DNA from: Thermoplasmata archaeon
GTDB lineage: Archaea; Thermoplasmatota; Thermoplasmata; Lutacidiplasmatales; UBA184
DNA length: 5,790 nt
Assembly (NCBI GenBank): GCA_030039995.1
Contig: JASHUL010000006.1
Coordinates: 1-5,790, forward strand
Direction of reading: 5' to 3'
The position numbers were made by a program, and so were the translations under genes. The notes under the pieces are model-generated. The model was not told the DNA's origin and ran no database searches. It saw nothing but the letters and a program-made list of their open reading frames with translations. Positions 1-5,225 of the stretch are shown in pieces. Positions within the stretch are counted from its first letter, which is position 1. Each line of letters starts with the position of its first letter.

Positions 1-1130
1 ACCAGCGTCCCCATCTCGAGACCCATCATGATGAGGAACCATGACGAGGCGGCCGCCGTCGCGAAGAACCAGAACCCGTTCGACAGCGCGTTCAGGACGA
101 TCGTGCCGCCCGAGCCCGCCAACGGGAGGAACGGGAAGCCGCCGACGTAGTCCGCGGGATCGAGCTGGACGCTGAGGATGGCCCCCATGCAGACCTCCGC
201 GACGAACACCCCCGACAAGAGGGCGAACGTCCACGCCGGTCGGAGCTGCCAGGGCGTGCCCGGCCCCTCCGCGAACCGTTGCGGGCGCGCCACGGCGACG
301 TAGACGACGACCATCTCCAGCACGATCGCGACGGCGAGCGTGGTCGCGTCCCCAAAGTACTGCCAGACGAACACGCCGACCATCATGAGGCCGTACACGG
401 AGACGAGCTCGACGAGGTACGAGGCGAACGGGTCGGCGAACTGCCGGTGACGGTAGAGGTACTCGAAGAGGTAGACGAACAGCCCGATCATGAGCGCGCT
501 CGACACGTAGATCGCGAGCGCGGGCCAGGTGGTCCCTCCGAGGGCGGTGGGAGTGAAGACCATGATCGCCGACTGCACGAGCAGGACGGCGAGCAGGGGT
601 CGCGAGAGGCGTCGCCAGAGGAAGCCCGCGGTGAGGAACATCTCTCCCGCCATCGTGAAGATGAACCAGGGAGAGGTGACCGTGCTGGCGAAGAGCGCGA
701 GGGGGCCGCTCGTGACCGTCGTCGCGCCCTGCGCGAGCAGAAGTCCCCAGCTCATCAGAAACTCGTTCACGAGCACCAAGGCGGCGAGGCCCACGCCTCC
801 CCCGAGCCCCAAGGCGATCGGAGGCCCGTCGATGCCGAGCGGGGCGCGGCTCGCGCCTCCCCGTTGGCGCAACAGCGCGACGAGCAGAGGGACCACGGAG
901 ACGACCATCAGCACGCCGCTCACCGCGATTCCCGCCACGAGACCGGCGATCGACGGGGAGCTGAGGTAGACCACCCCGGCGATCCACATCTCGCCCATCA
1001 TCGCGAGCAGGTAGAACGCCGCCCAAGCGTGGGGCCGACTCCGTCCCTCGACCGCGGCCCGGATAAGCACCGCCGTGACGACCGCCATCGTCGTGGCGAT
1101 CGCGATCAGCCCGAGGAACAGCTGGTCCAT
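1..1130 (-). CDS. Polytopic membrane protein of unknown family, paralogue of the upstream gene (3' end off the window)
   Basis: The frame is open from ATG at 1130 to the window edge (376 whole codons, no stop), so the C-terminus is missing. The protein is almost entirely hydrophobic, with about ten or eleven likely membrane helices (roughly residues 4-24, 36-56, 63-87, 105-132, 143-170, 178-195, 203-225, 239-258, 264-282, 300-320, 344-370). Visible motifs are MMGEMW (44-49), NEFLMSW (122-128), VTSPWFIFTMAGEMF (151-165), LLVQSAIMVFTP (183-194) and YGLMMVGVFVW (246-256). Residues 1-286 align along their length with the protein at 2164-1232. Residues 300-376 start a further unit with echoes of the first: AEVCMG (311-316) resembles NEFLMS, and SSWFLIMMGLEM (362-373) resembles SPWFIFTMAGEM. 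A GGGGAG stretch at 1140-1135 could be a weak ribosome binding site. I recognise no named family. Acidic and methionine residues inside helices could suit metal, proton or cofactor handling, but that is speculation. That this is a real coding region is well supported by the paralogy. Confidence 0.85.
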   Translation of the reverse strand, partial: MDQLFLGLIAIATTMAVVTAVLIRAAVEGRSRPHAWAAFYLLAMMGEMWIAGVVYLSSPSIAGLVAGIAVSGVLMVVSVVPLLVALLRQRGGASRAPLGIDGPPIALGLGGGVGLAALVLVNEFLMSWGLLLAQGATTVTSGPLALFASTVTSPWFIFTMAGEMFLTAGFLWRRLSRPLLAVLLVQSAIMVFTPTALGGTTWPALAIYVSSALMIGLFVYLFEYLYRHRQFADPFASYLVELVSVYGLMMVGVFVWQYFGDATTLAVAIVLEMVVVYVAVARPQRFAEGPGTPWQLRPAWTFALLSGVFVAEVCMGAILSVQLDPADYVGGFPFLPLAGSGGTIVLNALSNGFWFFATAAASSWFLIMMGLEMGTL

Positions 1131-1134
1131 CCGG

Positions 1135-1188
1135 CTCCCCGCGCGCTCGAGCGCTTGGGCCGGGTGACCGAATGCCGAGGCTTAAGCC
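1135..1188 (-). promoter_or_regulatory. Possible promoter and weak ribosome binding site for the membrane gene starting at 1130
   Basis: The 101-base gap between the two paralogues holds a perfect 10-base palindrome GGCTTAAGCC at 1179-1188, whose AT core is the best TATA-like element here. It is centred about 53 bases before the ATG, so transcription would begin near 1157 and leave a short leader. That leader ends in GGGGAG (1140-1135), four bases before the start codon. The gene may therefore have its own leadered transcript, unlike the leaderless genes elsewhere in the window. The box is weak, and read-through from the upstream gene is equally possible. Confidence 0.3.
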
Positions 1189-1231
1189 CGATGTTACTAC
1201 AAGGTGCGGAGGAAGGCCCCGAGCGCTCCGG

Positions 1232-2164
1232 CTACCCTCGACCGCGCTCGGGGCGGCCCCCGACCGGGGCGGGGTCGGCCCGGACCTCCGCTCCGTGACC
1301 GAATCGGTCGGGGGCCGTCACCGCCCCGAGAAACACGAGCATCTGCGCGATCAGCGCGATGGCGAACAGCCCCGCGTTGGCGAACTCGATCCACACGTAC
1401 AAGCCGGCGGCCATGAGACCGAACGAGGCGTACAGGAAGAGGAGGTATTGGGTGACGGGCGCCGCCAGCTCCTCGTTACGGAACAGCGCGATCAGGAGCC
1501 AGGCGACCGCGACCGCCATCAGCCCGCTCGCGGCGATCGTCGAACCGAGGAGCCACGGGAGTCCGGGGACGGTCGGGGGCGAACAGACCATGATCGCGGG
1601 CTGGACGAGGAGAAACCGACGCATCCCCGCGGGGAAGCGGTCGAGGAAGAACGCGAGCGAGAGGACCATCTCGAGGGCCATCGGAAAAACGAACCACGCG
1701 GAGGTGACCGCGCCGGTCAGGACGAGGAACAGCCGGTGACCGTCCGGCCCGAGGGTGGTCGGAAGGAATCCCGAGATCAGGCTGAACGACCAGCCCATCA
1801 GGAACTCGTTGGCCACGACGAGGACGATCACGCTGGCTAGGAAGGCGGTGCGATGGCTGCGCCCGACTCCGTCGTTCGCCCGGAGCCGCGCTTCCCGGAA
1901 AAAGCCGATGAAGACGAGGAAGACGCTCGCCGACATGATCACCGCCGCGACCCAGAACCCGGTCACGAGCCCCGAGGTCCCGCCCTCGGCAAAGTACACC
2001 AGCACGCCGACGAACATTCCGCTCATCATCGCCAGGACAAATTCGACGGTGCTCGCGCCGAGCGGGCCGGTCGCCAAGACCGTCCACTTGATCGTTACCG
2101 CGGTCGTCGTGGCCATGCCGGCGGCGAGAGCGGCGAGCAGTGCGAGCCCCCACGCGCTGATCAC
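1232..2164 (-). CDS. Polytopic membrane protein of unknown family, shorter paralogue of the downstream gene
   Basis: This is a hydrophobic protein of about 310 residues with roughly eight or nine likely membrane helices. From GTG 2164, visible motifs are VEFVLAMMSGMFVG (40-53), NEFLMGW (119-125), VTSAWFVFPMALEM (153-166), LLVQPAIMVCSP (185-196) and GLMAAGLYVW (249-258). Each has a counterpart in the same order in the protein starting at 1130, so the two are diverged tandem paralogues. This copy ends with a polar tail just after PDRF, where the other continues into a further unit. I prefer GTG 2164 over GTG 2284. It puts the first MM motif at residue 46 against 44 in the paralogue, and the 40 extra residues would be basic, low-complexity and without a paralogous match, with less GC-biased third positions. 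The stop is TAG at 1232-1234. The cyclase-repeat gene lies upstream on the same strand. The family and function are unknown to me. Confidence 0.85.
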   Translation of the reverse strand: MISAWGLALLAALAAGMATTTAVTIKWTVLATGPLGASTVEFVLAMMSGMFVGVLVYFAEGGTSGLVTGFWVAAVIMSASVFLVFIGFFREARLRANDGVGRSHRTAFLASVIVLVVANEFLMGWSFSLISGFLPTTLGPDGHRLFLVLTGAVTSAWFVFPMALEMVLSLAFFLDRFPAGMRRFLLVQPAIMVCSPPTVPGLPWLLGSTIAASGLMAVAVAWLLIALFRNEELAAPVTQYLLFLYASFGLMAAGLYVWIEFANAGLFAIALIAQMLVFLGAVTAPDRFGHGAEVRADPAPVGGRPERGRG

Positions 2165-2210
2165 GATGAACCGCCCCGCCCGGCGTGACGAGGTGGCCCG
2201 AGACGGGCCG

Positions 2211-2219
2211 GGTATCTCT
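2211..2219 (-). promoter_or_regulatory. Weak TATA-like box for the membrane gene starting at 2164
   Basis: On the minus strand this reads AGAGATACC, similar to the AGATACATC box before the gene at 3900. It would place transcription start near 2188, with a leader of about 24 bases before GTG 2164. No TATA-like sequence lies at leaderless distance from either GTG candidate. I see no T-run between the upstream stop at 2339 and this point, so co-transcription with the upstream gene is an alternative. Confidence 0.25.
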
Positions 2220-2338
2220 CGTTGTCGAACCGGGGTCGAGTCCGACCGCGGTCGAGGCCCCCGCTCATCGTTCCGGATTCCCACCGGGCGAGGAGGCTCC
2301 TTGGTTCGCCCGTCTCGGCGAATTCGGCCTCGACTCGC

Positions 2339-3313
2339 TCAGCCCGCCTTCCCCGCCCGCTCGACCGAGGTCAGCACGCTCAAGGCTTCGACGGTCGCCC
2401 ACCGACTCGGCGTGCAGGGCCGCTCGAGCATGAGCGCGTAGACCGGGTCGGAGAGTGCGTAGTCCGCCCGGCGGGGGTCGAGGTCGGGATGGGGGGCGTC
2501 GAGCGACCAGCGTCCGTCCGGACGCCGCTTGTCCTTCAGCCAGCGCAGCGCGGGCGCGAGCCGACGGTCCCCGCCGTACCCGAGTCGCGCGAGTACCCTG
2601 AGCCCCACGAGCACGTCGTAGTAGTAGTGGTTCGGGTAATGGATCCGGAACCAAGGGGGATACCGCGTCCGGCCCTCGTGCATGAGCGCTCGATCGAGGT
2701 AGAACTCGGCCCCGCGCTCGATCGAGCGAGCGACGGAAGGGCTCCGTTCCTCGGAAGGCATCTCCGCCAGGGCCGCGAGCCCCTCCCAACAATCCAGTGT
2801 TCCGTGGCGGTACCAGCAATGCCACCCTCCGTCCGCCGTCTGCGTGCGGACGATCCAGTCGATGGAGCGTCGGATCGCGGGGTGGTCCAAGTATCCGAAC
2901 CGGATCAGCGTCCGGACGATATTCCCTGTGACGCAGATCTCGTCCCCTTCCGGTCCGAGGGGCCAACCCTTACGAGTCCACAACCGGAGGAACAGCTCGG
3001 CCGTGCGGCGGATCCGTGCGTCGGAACGGGTCATCCCGAGGTCTGCGAGGACGATCGCGGACCAATTGGTCACCGCGTACTTCGGCCGATAGAGGCTGCC
3101 CGCGGACGTCCGGGGCGTCACCCAGTGCCCGTCCGGCCACTGCGACTCGAGGAGCCAGGCGGCCCAGCCCTTCCGGCCGATCTGACGCCGCGCGGTCCTC
3201 ACGCGCGGATCGCTTGCAGGTCGTGCCCGGACTTCGGTCCAGTAGCGGAAGCGGACGCTCGGGTCGGACTCCGGTGACGTGAGCCATCGGTGGACCGAGA
3301 GCGGGACCTTCAT
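2339..3313 (-). CDS. Squalene-cyclase/prenyltransferase-type alpha-toroid repeat protein
   Basis: This 324-residue soluble protein is built from repeats typical of terpenoid cyclases and protein prenyltransferase beta subunits. Three QW-like repeat ends are visible: LLESQWPDGHW (54-64), IVRTQTADGGW (154-164) and LKDKRRPDGRW (259-269). The helices between them carry family-like phrases such as KYAVTNWSAIVLADLG (78-93), CVTGNIVRTLIRFGY (127-141) and YYYDVLVGLRVLARLGY (230-246). It is about half the length of a full squalene-hopene cyclase, and I find no DXDD catalytic motif, so cyclase activity should not be assumed. It fits the short stand-alone squalene-cyclase-like proteins of unknown role found in archaea and bacteria. 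Cys127, Cys166, Cys175, His226 and His229 line the central part, but a zinc site like that of farnesyltransferase is only a guess. There is no signal peptide. A TATA-like box 27 bases upstream of the ATG supports this start. The fold is confident; the substrate is unknown. Confidence 0.88.
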   Translation of the reverse strand: MKVPLSVHRWLTSPESDPSVRFRYWTEVRARPASDPRVRTARRQIGRKGWAAWLLESQWPDGHWVTPRTSAGSLYRPKYAVTNWSAIVLADLGMTRSDARIRRTAELFLRLWTRKGWPLGPEGDEICVTGNIVRTLIRFGYLDHPAIRRSIDWIVRTQTADGGWHCWYRHGTLDCWEGLAALAEMPSEERSPSVARSIERGAEFYLDRALMHEGRTRYPPWFRIHYPNHYYYDVLVGLRVLARLGYGGDRRLAPALRWLKDKRRPDGRWSLDAPHPDLDPRRADYALSDPVYALMLERPCTPSRWATVEALSVLTSVERAGKAG

Positions 3314-3336
3314 CGAGGGCGCGATTCACCCGCCCC

Positions 3337-3343
3337 GTAAACC
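3337..3343 (-). promoter_or_regulatory. TATA-like box of a leaderless promoter for the cyclase-repeat gene
   Basis: The minus strand reads GGTTTAC here, a short AT-rich box in GC-rich surroundings. Its centre is 27 bases upstream of the A of the ATG at 3313. That is the archaeal TATA-to-start distance expected when the mRNA begins at or next to the start codon. No ribosome binding site lies between the box and the ATG, which fits a leaderless message. Confidence 0.5.
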
Positions 3344-3379
3344 GTAGAGCCCTCCCGATTTCGACTCCCTGGACTCTCC

Positions 3380-3409
3380 CTCCGTGCCCGCGACCGCGGG
3401 ACCACGGAG
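3380..3409. repeat. Strong GC-rich inverted repeat in the intergenic gap
   Basis: CTCCGTG (3380-3386) pairs with CACGGAG (3403-3409), and inside it CCCGC (3387-3391) pairs with GCGGG (3396-3400) around a GACC loop. A two-base bulge (3401-3402) separates the stems, giving about 12-13 base pairs in total. It lies between the end of the small secreted-protein gene and the promoter of the cyclase-repeat gene, both on the minus strand. No T-run follows on either strand. It could be a 3' end structure of the upstream transcript or a protein-binding palindrome upstream of the 3337-3343 box. Confidence 0.45.
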
Positions 3410-3443
3410 AGGCCGTCTACCCGAAGATCCGTCAGCCGCTAGG

Positions 3444-3448
3444 AAAAA
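3444..3448 (-). terminator. Possible oligo-T terminator after the small secreted-protein gene
   Basis: On the minus strand this is TTTTT, about 40 bases past the TGA at 3489-3487. Archaeal RNA polymerase commonly terminates at T-runs without needing a hairpin, and runs of five T are scarce in this GC-rich window. The run is short, so efficiency may be low. The hairpin at 3380-3409 lies further downstream. Confidence 0.35.
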
Positions 3449-3486
3449 CGACCCCGACGGTAGTCCACGGCACGTCGGTGGATTCC

Positions 3487-3900
3487 TCAGATCAGGGGGA
3501 CCGAAGAGCTCAACGTTCCCGAAATGAGAACCGTCTCGATCGTGGCGTTCGAGATTCCGAACTGATAGTTCTCGGCGCGATACACAAACAGCTGACCGGA
3601 ACCGCTGGCAGCGGTGGAGGAGTAGACGGTCTTACCCGAGGGTGCCACCAGGGTGAACGCGACGGCACCGCCACTTTCGGTGTGCCACGAGAACTGGAAC
3701 CTTCCGTTTTGCAGAGGCAGGTACGTCGCGTAGTGAGGCGTAGTCGGGTCGCCCGAGTTCGTGAGGGTCGCCGAATACGTGGACGTTTGAGCGACCGGAA
3801 CGGTGGAGGCGAGGAACATCGCGATCAAGACGACGACGAGGACCACCAGGACCGGAAATCGTGCCCCGGCGGCGAGACCCGGAAACGCCGGCTCGTCCAT
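3487..3900 (-). CDS. Small membrane-anchored or secreted beta-rich protein, function unknown
   Basis: The 137-residue product has a short polar N-terminus, one strongly hydrophobic segment (about 16-31, rich in Val and Leu), then an extracellular-looking Ser/Thr-rich domain. The segment could be a signal peptide or an uncleaved N-terminal anchor. The rest alternates hydrophobic and polar residues in a beta-sandwich style: RFQFSWHTESGG (67-78), VAFTLVAPSGKTVYS (80-94), then ENYQFGISNATIETVLISG (110-128). The layout of an F-W strand, an APSG turn and a final YxFxIxN strand recalls GOLD-like or pre-peptidase C-terminal-type beta domains, but that is only a resemblance. No catalytic or metal motif is visible. 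The ATG is favoured by a TATA-like box about 30 bases upstream. The gene diverges from the one at 4004. Confidence 0.75.
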   Translation of the reverse strand: MDEPAFPGLAAGARFPVLVVLVVVLIAMFLASTVPVAQTSTYSATLTNSGDPTTPHYATYLPLQNGRFQFSWHTESGGAVAFTLVAPSGKTVYSSTAASGSGQLFVYRAENYQFGISNATIETVLISGTLSSSVPLI

Positions 3901-3922
3901 GAGTTGGTCGAGCCCGCCGGGG

Positions 3923-3934
3923 CTAGATGTATCT
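3923..3934 (-). promoter_or_regulatory. TATA-like box for the small secreted-protein gene
   Basis: The minus strand reads AGATACATCTAG, with AGAT and ATCT forming an interrupted inverted repeat. It is centred about 29-30 bases upstream of the ATG at 3900, so the message would be leaderless or have a leader of only a few bases. It is one half of a divergent promoter pair with the box at 3973-3980. Confidence 0.5.
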
Positions 3935-3972
3935 GTCTTGTTCGACCGGGCAGGGGCCCCCGGGCGGGTACC

Positions 3973-3980
3973 TAAATAAT
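3973..3980 (+). promoter_or_regulatory. TATA box of a leaderless promoter for the gene at 4004
   Basis: TAAATAAT is the clearest TATA element in the window, an eight-base AT-only run in a GC-rich gap. Its centre is about 27 bases before GTG 4004, which fits transcription starting at the GTG itself. The spacing decides the start: the later in-frame GTG (4037) and ATG (4067) would need leaders of about 33 and 63 bases. The facing box at 3923-3934 makes this a divergent promoter region. Confidence 0.6.
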
Positions 3981-4003
3981 CGGGTGGCCGCTTCCGCCGG
4001 TTC

Positions 4004-4327
4004 GTGAGTCCCGCCGAGTCCCCCGAGGAGGCGTTCGTGAGGAAGAGCGCCGACTCGTCACAAAGGATGAGTCACGCGTGGCAACACATCGGGACGGGGG
4101 GCAAGGTCTTCCTCGTATTCCTCTACGCGGGGTATGCGCTGCCGTTCATCTTCCAGATCGGAATCTTCGTCTACGTCCTGGTCGTCATCTATCCCCTCAC
4201 GGTGACGTTCGAGGAGTGGTTGCTCACCCTCGTCACTCTGTTCGCCTTCCTCACGGTCCTCGCGTTCGAGATCCGATACTTCTGGGGATTCCTGGTTCAG
4301 CTCGTGATACCGATCGACGAGCAGTGA
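4004..4327 (+). CDS. Small multi-helix membrane protein, function unknown
   Basis: The product has 107 residues. A polar, charged N-terminus of about 30 residues (cytoplasmic if it follows the positive-inside rule) is followed by two or three membrane helices, roughly 34-64 (broken by Pro47) and 72-90, with a possible third or interfacial helix at 93-103 before an acidic PIDEQ end. Aromatic residues cluster at the helix ends. I see no metal-binding, transporter or enzyme motif and do not recognise a family. The GTG start is chosen because of the TATA box 27 bases upstream; ATG 4067 would remove part of the polar tail but keep all helices. No gene follows closely, and the next 166 bases are rich in inverted repeats. 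Confidence 0.72.
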   Translation: MSPAESPEEAFVRKSADSSQRMSHAWQHIGTGGKVFLVFLYAGYALPFIFQIGIFVYVLVVIYPLTVTFEEWLLTLVTLFAFLTVLAFEIRYFWGFLVQLVIPIDEQ

Positions 4328-4354
4328 AGTCGATCCCGCGAGGGGGGCCGCCGT

Positions 4355-4385
4355 CCGAGCCCGACGCGTCGGAAAGGCGGCTCGG
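4355..4385. repeat. Inverted repeat with internal palindrome downstream of the small membrane gene
   Basis: CCGAGCC (4355-4361) is complementary to GGCTCGG (4379-4385). Between them lies the perfect 10-base palindrome CGACGCGTCG (4362-4371). This could be the 3' structure of the transcript from 4004-4327, ending about 58 bases after the stop. No T-run follows, so a standard archaeal terminator is not shown. Confidence 0.35.
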
Positions 4386-4389
4386 GGGA

Positions 4390-4428
4390 GGGTCGCGAAC
4401 GAATCCGCCCGACCGGCGGTTGCGACCC
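4390..4428. repeat. Nested hairpin upstream of the reductase promoter
   Basis: GGGTCGC (4390-4396) pairs with GCGACCC (4422-4428). Inside, CCGCC (4405-4409) pairs with GGCGG (4415-4419) around a five-base CGACC loop, leaving an asymmetric internal loop. It ends about 13 bases before the TATA-like box at 4443. Such a position would suit either a 3' end structure of the preceding gene or a regulator binding site for the following one. Chance pairing is a real risk in DNA this GC-rich. Confidence 0.4.
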
Positions 4429-4440
4429 GGCGGGGCGAAT

Positions 4441-4470
4441 GGTATACTCTCGTTCCCTTACAGGCTTACC
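4441..4470 (+). promoter_or_regulatory. Two candidate TATA-like boxes for the reductase gene
   Basis: GGTATACTCT (4441-4450) is the better AT-rich box. It is centred about 48 bases before the ATG at 4494 and would give a leader of about 20 bases. A weaker GCTTACC (4464-4470) sits 27 bases before the ATG, at the leaderless spacing used by neighbouring genes. The sequence alone does not decide between them. GAGG at 4477-4480 is too far from the ATG to be a convincing ribosome binding site. Confidence 0.4.
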
Positions 4471-4493
4471 CGCCCCGAGGTACTGACCCGGCC

Positions 4494-5060
4494 ATGCGAA
4501 AGGTCAGCCTGGACAGTCTGGTGTCCCTGGACGGGTACTACACCGACGCGAAGAGTCAGATCGACTGGTTCGAGTTCGACGACGCGGACATGGCGTGGTC
4601 TCATGACGCATTGAGCGACGTCGGAACGCTCGTCTTCGGGCGGAAGACCTACGAGGAATTCTCGGGGATCTTTCCGAAGATGAAGGACCCGGCCAAGTTG
4701 GGATGGGACCCGTTCATCCCCGAGACCCTGAACGCCTTGCCGAAGATCGTGTTCTCGAAAGGGCTCCAGGAAGGTAGCTGGAAACCGGTGTCGATCGTCC
4801 GCACGGACCCGGTGAAGGAGATCGCTCGGCTGAAAGAAGGGACCGGGAAGGAGATCCAGATCGTCGGGAGTGGTTCCATCGTCTCGTCGATCGTACGAGC
4901 GGGGCTCGTCGACGATTTCCGCCTTCGGGTTCAACCGATCCTGCTCGGTTCCGGACGATCTCTCTTTCCGGACCGCGCCGAACGGCAACGTTTGAAGCTG
5001 GTCAGCGTGACGCCCTTCAAGTCGGGCGTCCTCGGACTGCGCTACGAGCCCCGGAAGTAG
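4494..5060 (+). CDS. Dihydrofolate reductase family protein (RibD C-terminal/YyaP-like)
   Basis: This 188-residue protein matches the stand-alone RibD C-terminal/YyaP-YwjB type, a Rossmann-like NADPH-dependent reductase fold shared with dihydrofolate reductase. In order: the first strand with the SLDGYY turn (11-16), FGRKTYE (48-54) at the cofactor-binding helix, PKIVFSKG (83-90), the nucleotide-binding loop VGSGSIV (124-130), and the C-terminal strands GLVDDFRLRVQPILLGSG (137-154) followed by LF (157-158). Length is normal and all expected elements are present, so it should be intact. There are no signal peptide or membrane segments, so it acts in the cytoplasm. Members are often annotated as dihydrofolate reductases, but the substrate of most is unknown, and no riboflavin or folate gene is nearby to suggest one. 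It has more Lys codons than its neighbours and the family is common in bacteria, so acquisition by transfer is possible. The ATG is well placed relative to the family's N-terminal strand. Confidence 0.93.
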   Translation: MRKVSLDSLVSLDGYYTDAKSQIDWFEFDDADMAWSHDALSDVGTLVFGRKTYEEFSGIFPKMKDPAKLGWDPFIPETLNALPKIVFSKGLQEGSWKPVSIVRTDPVKEIARLKEGTGKEIQIVGSGSIVSSIVRAGLVDDFRLRVQPILLGSGRSLFPDRAERQRLKLVSVTPFKSGVLGLRYEPRK

Positions 5061-5062
5061 CG

Positions 5063-5083
5063 CGGCGGGGAACGGGCCCGCCG
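5063..5083 (+). terminator. GC-rich hairpin directly after the reductase stop codon
   Basis: CGGCGGG (5063-5069) pairs with CCCGCCG (5077-5083) around a seven-base loop, two bases after the TAG at 5058-5060. The position suggests a 3' end or mRNA-stabilising structure. No T-run follows, so it does not match a typical bacterial or archaeal intrinsic terminator. Confidence 0.3.
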
Positions 5084-5225
5084 GCGCCGTAGGACGCGTT
5101 CACTCCGTCGAAGCCGGTTCTCCCCGAGGGTCCCGCACGACCTTCCGCGTCCCGGGCGAGGAGAAATCCGCTCCGTTCGGGGACCTCAGGAGGACTCCGG
5201 AGGATGAGAATGGGCAAGTCGCGCC

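Noticed and set aside
279..1298. Long plus-strand open frame (339 codons) opposite the left membrane gene
   Set aside because: It translates to a low-complexity Arg/His/Glu/Asp-rich sequence and lies antisense to a clearly conserved membrane protein; open antisense frames are expected in GC-rich DNA.
1476..2153. Alternative minus-strand frame of 225 codons overlapping the shorter membrane gene
   Set aside because: Arg-rich out-of-frame translation of the same DNA; it lacks the motifs shared by the paralogues.
2243..2254. CGACCGCGGTCG as a stand-alone operator
   Set aside because: A 12-base palindrome made mostly of G and C is not rare enough here to list as a separate feature; it is mentioned only in the start-choice finding.
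1172..2441. Several plus-strand frames (1172-1840, 1359-1739, 1755-2441, 1853-2188) opposite the shorter membrane gene
   Set aside because: Composition typical of antisense shadows, while the minus-strand frame shows paralogous conserved motifs.
2222..3277. Long plus-strand open frame (351 codons) opposite the cyclase-repeat gene
   Set aside because: Pro/Arg-rich, with no recognisable domain, and antisense to a gene with clear repeat motifs.
4078..4614. Plus-strand frame of 178 codons overlapping the small membrane gene and the start of the reductase
   Set aside because: It runs out of frame across two better-supported genes and a structured gap, with Arg/Pro-rich shadow composition.
4458..4988. 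Minus-strand frames opposite the reductase (4458-4988 and 4649-4879)
   Set aside because: The plus-strand reductase is unmistakable, and the antisense products show no domain.
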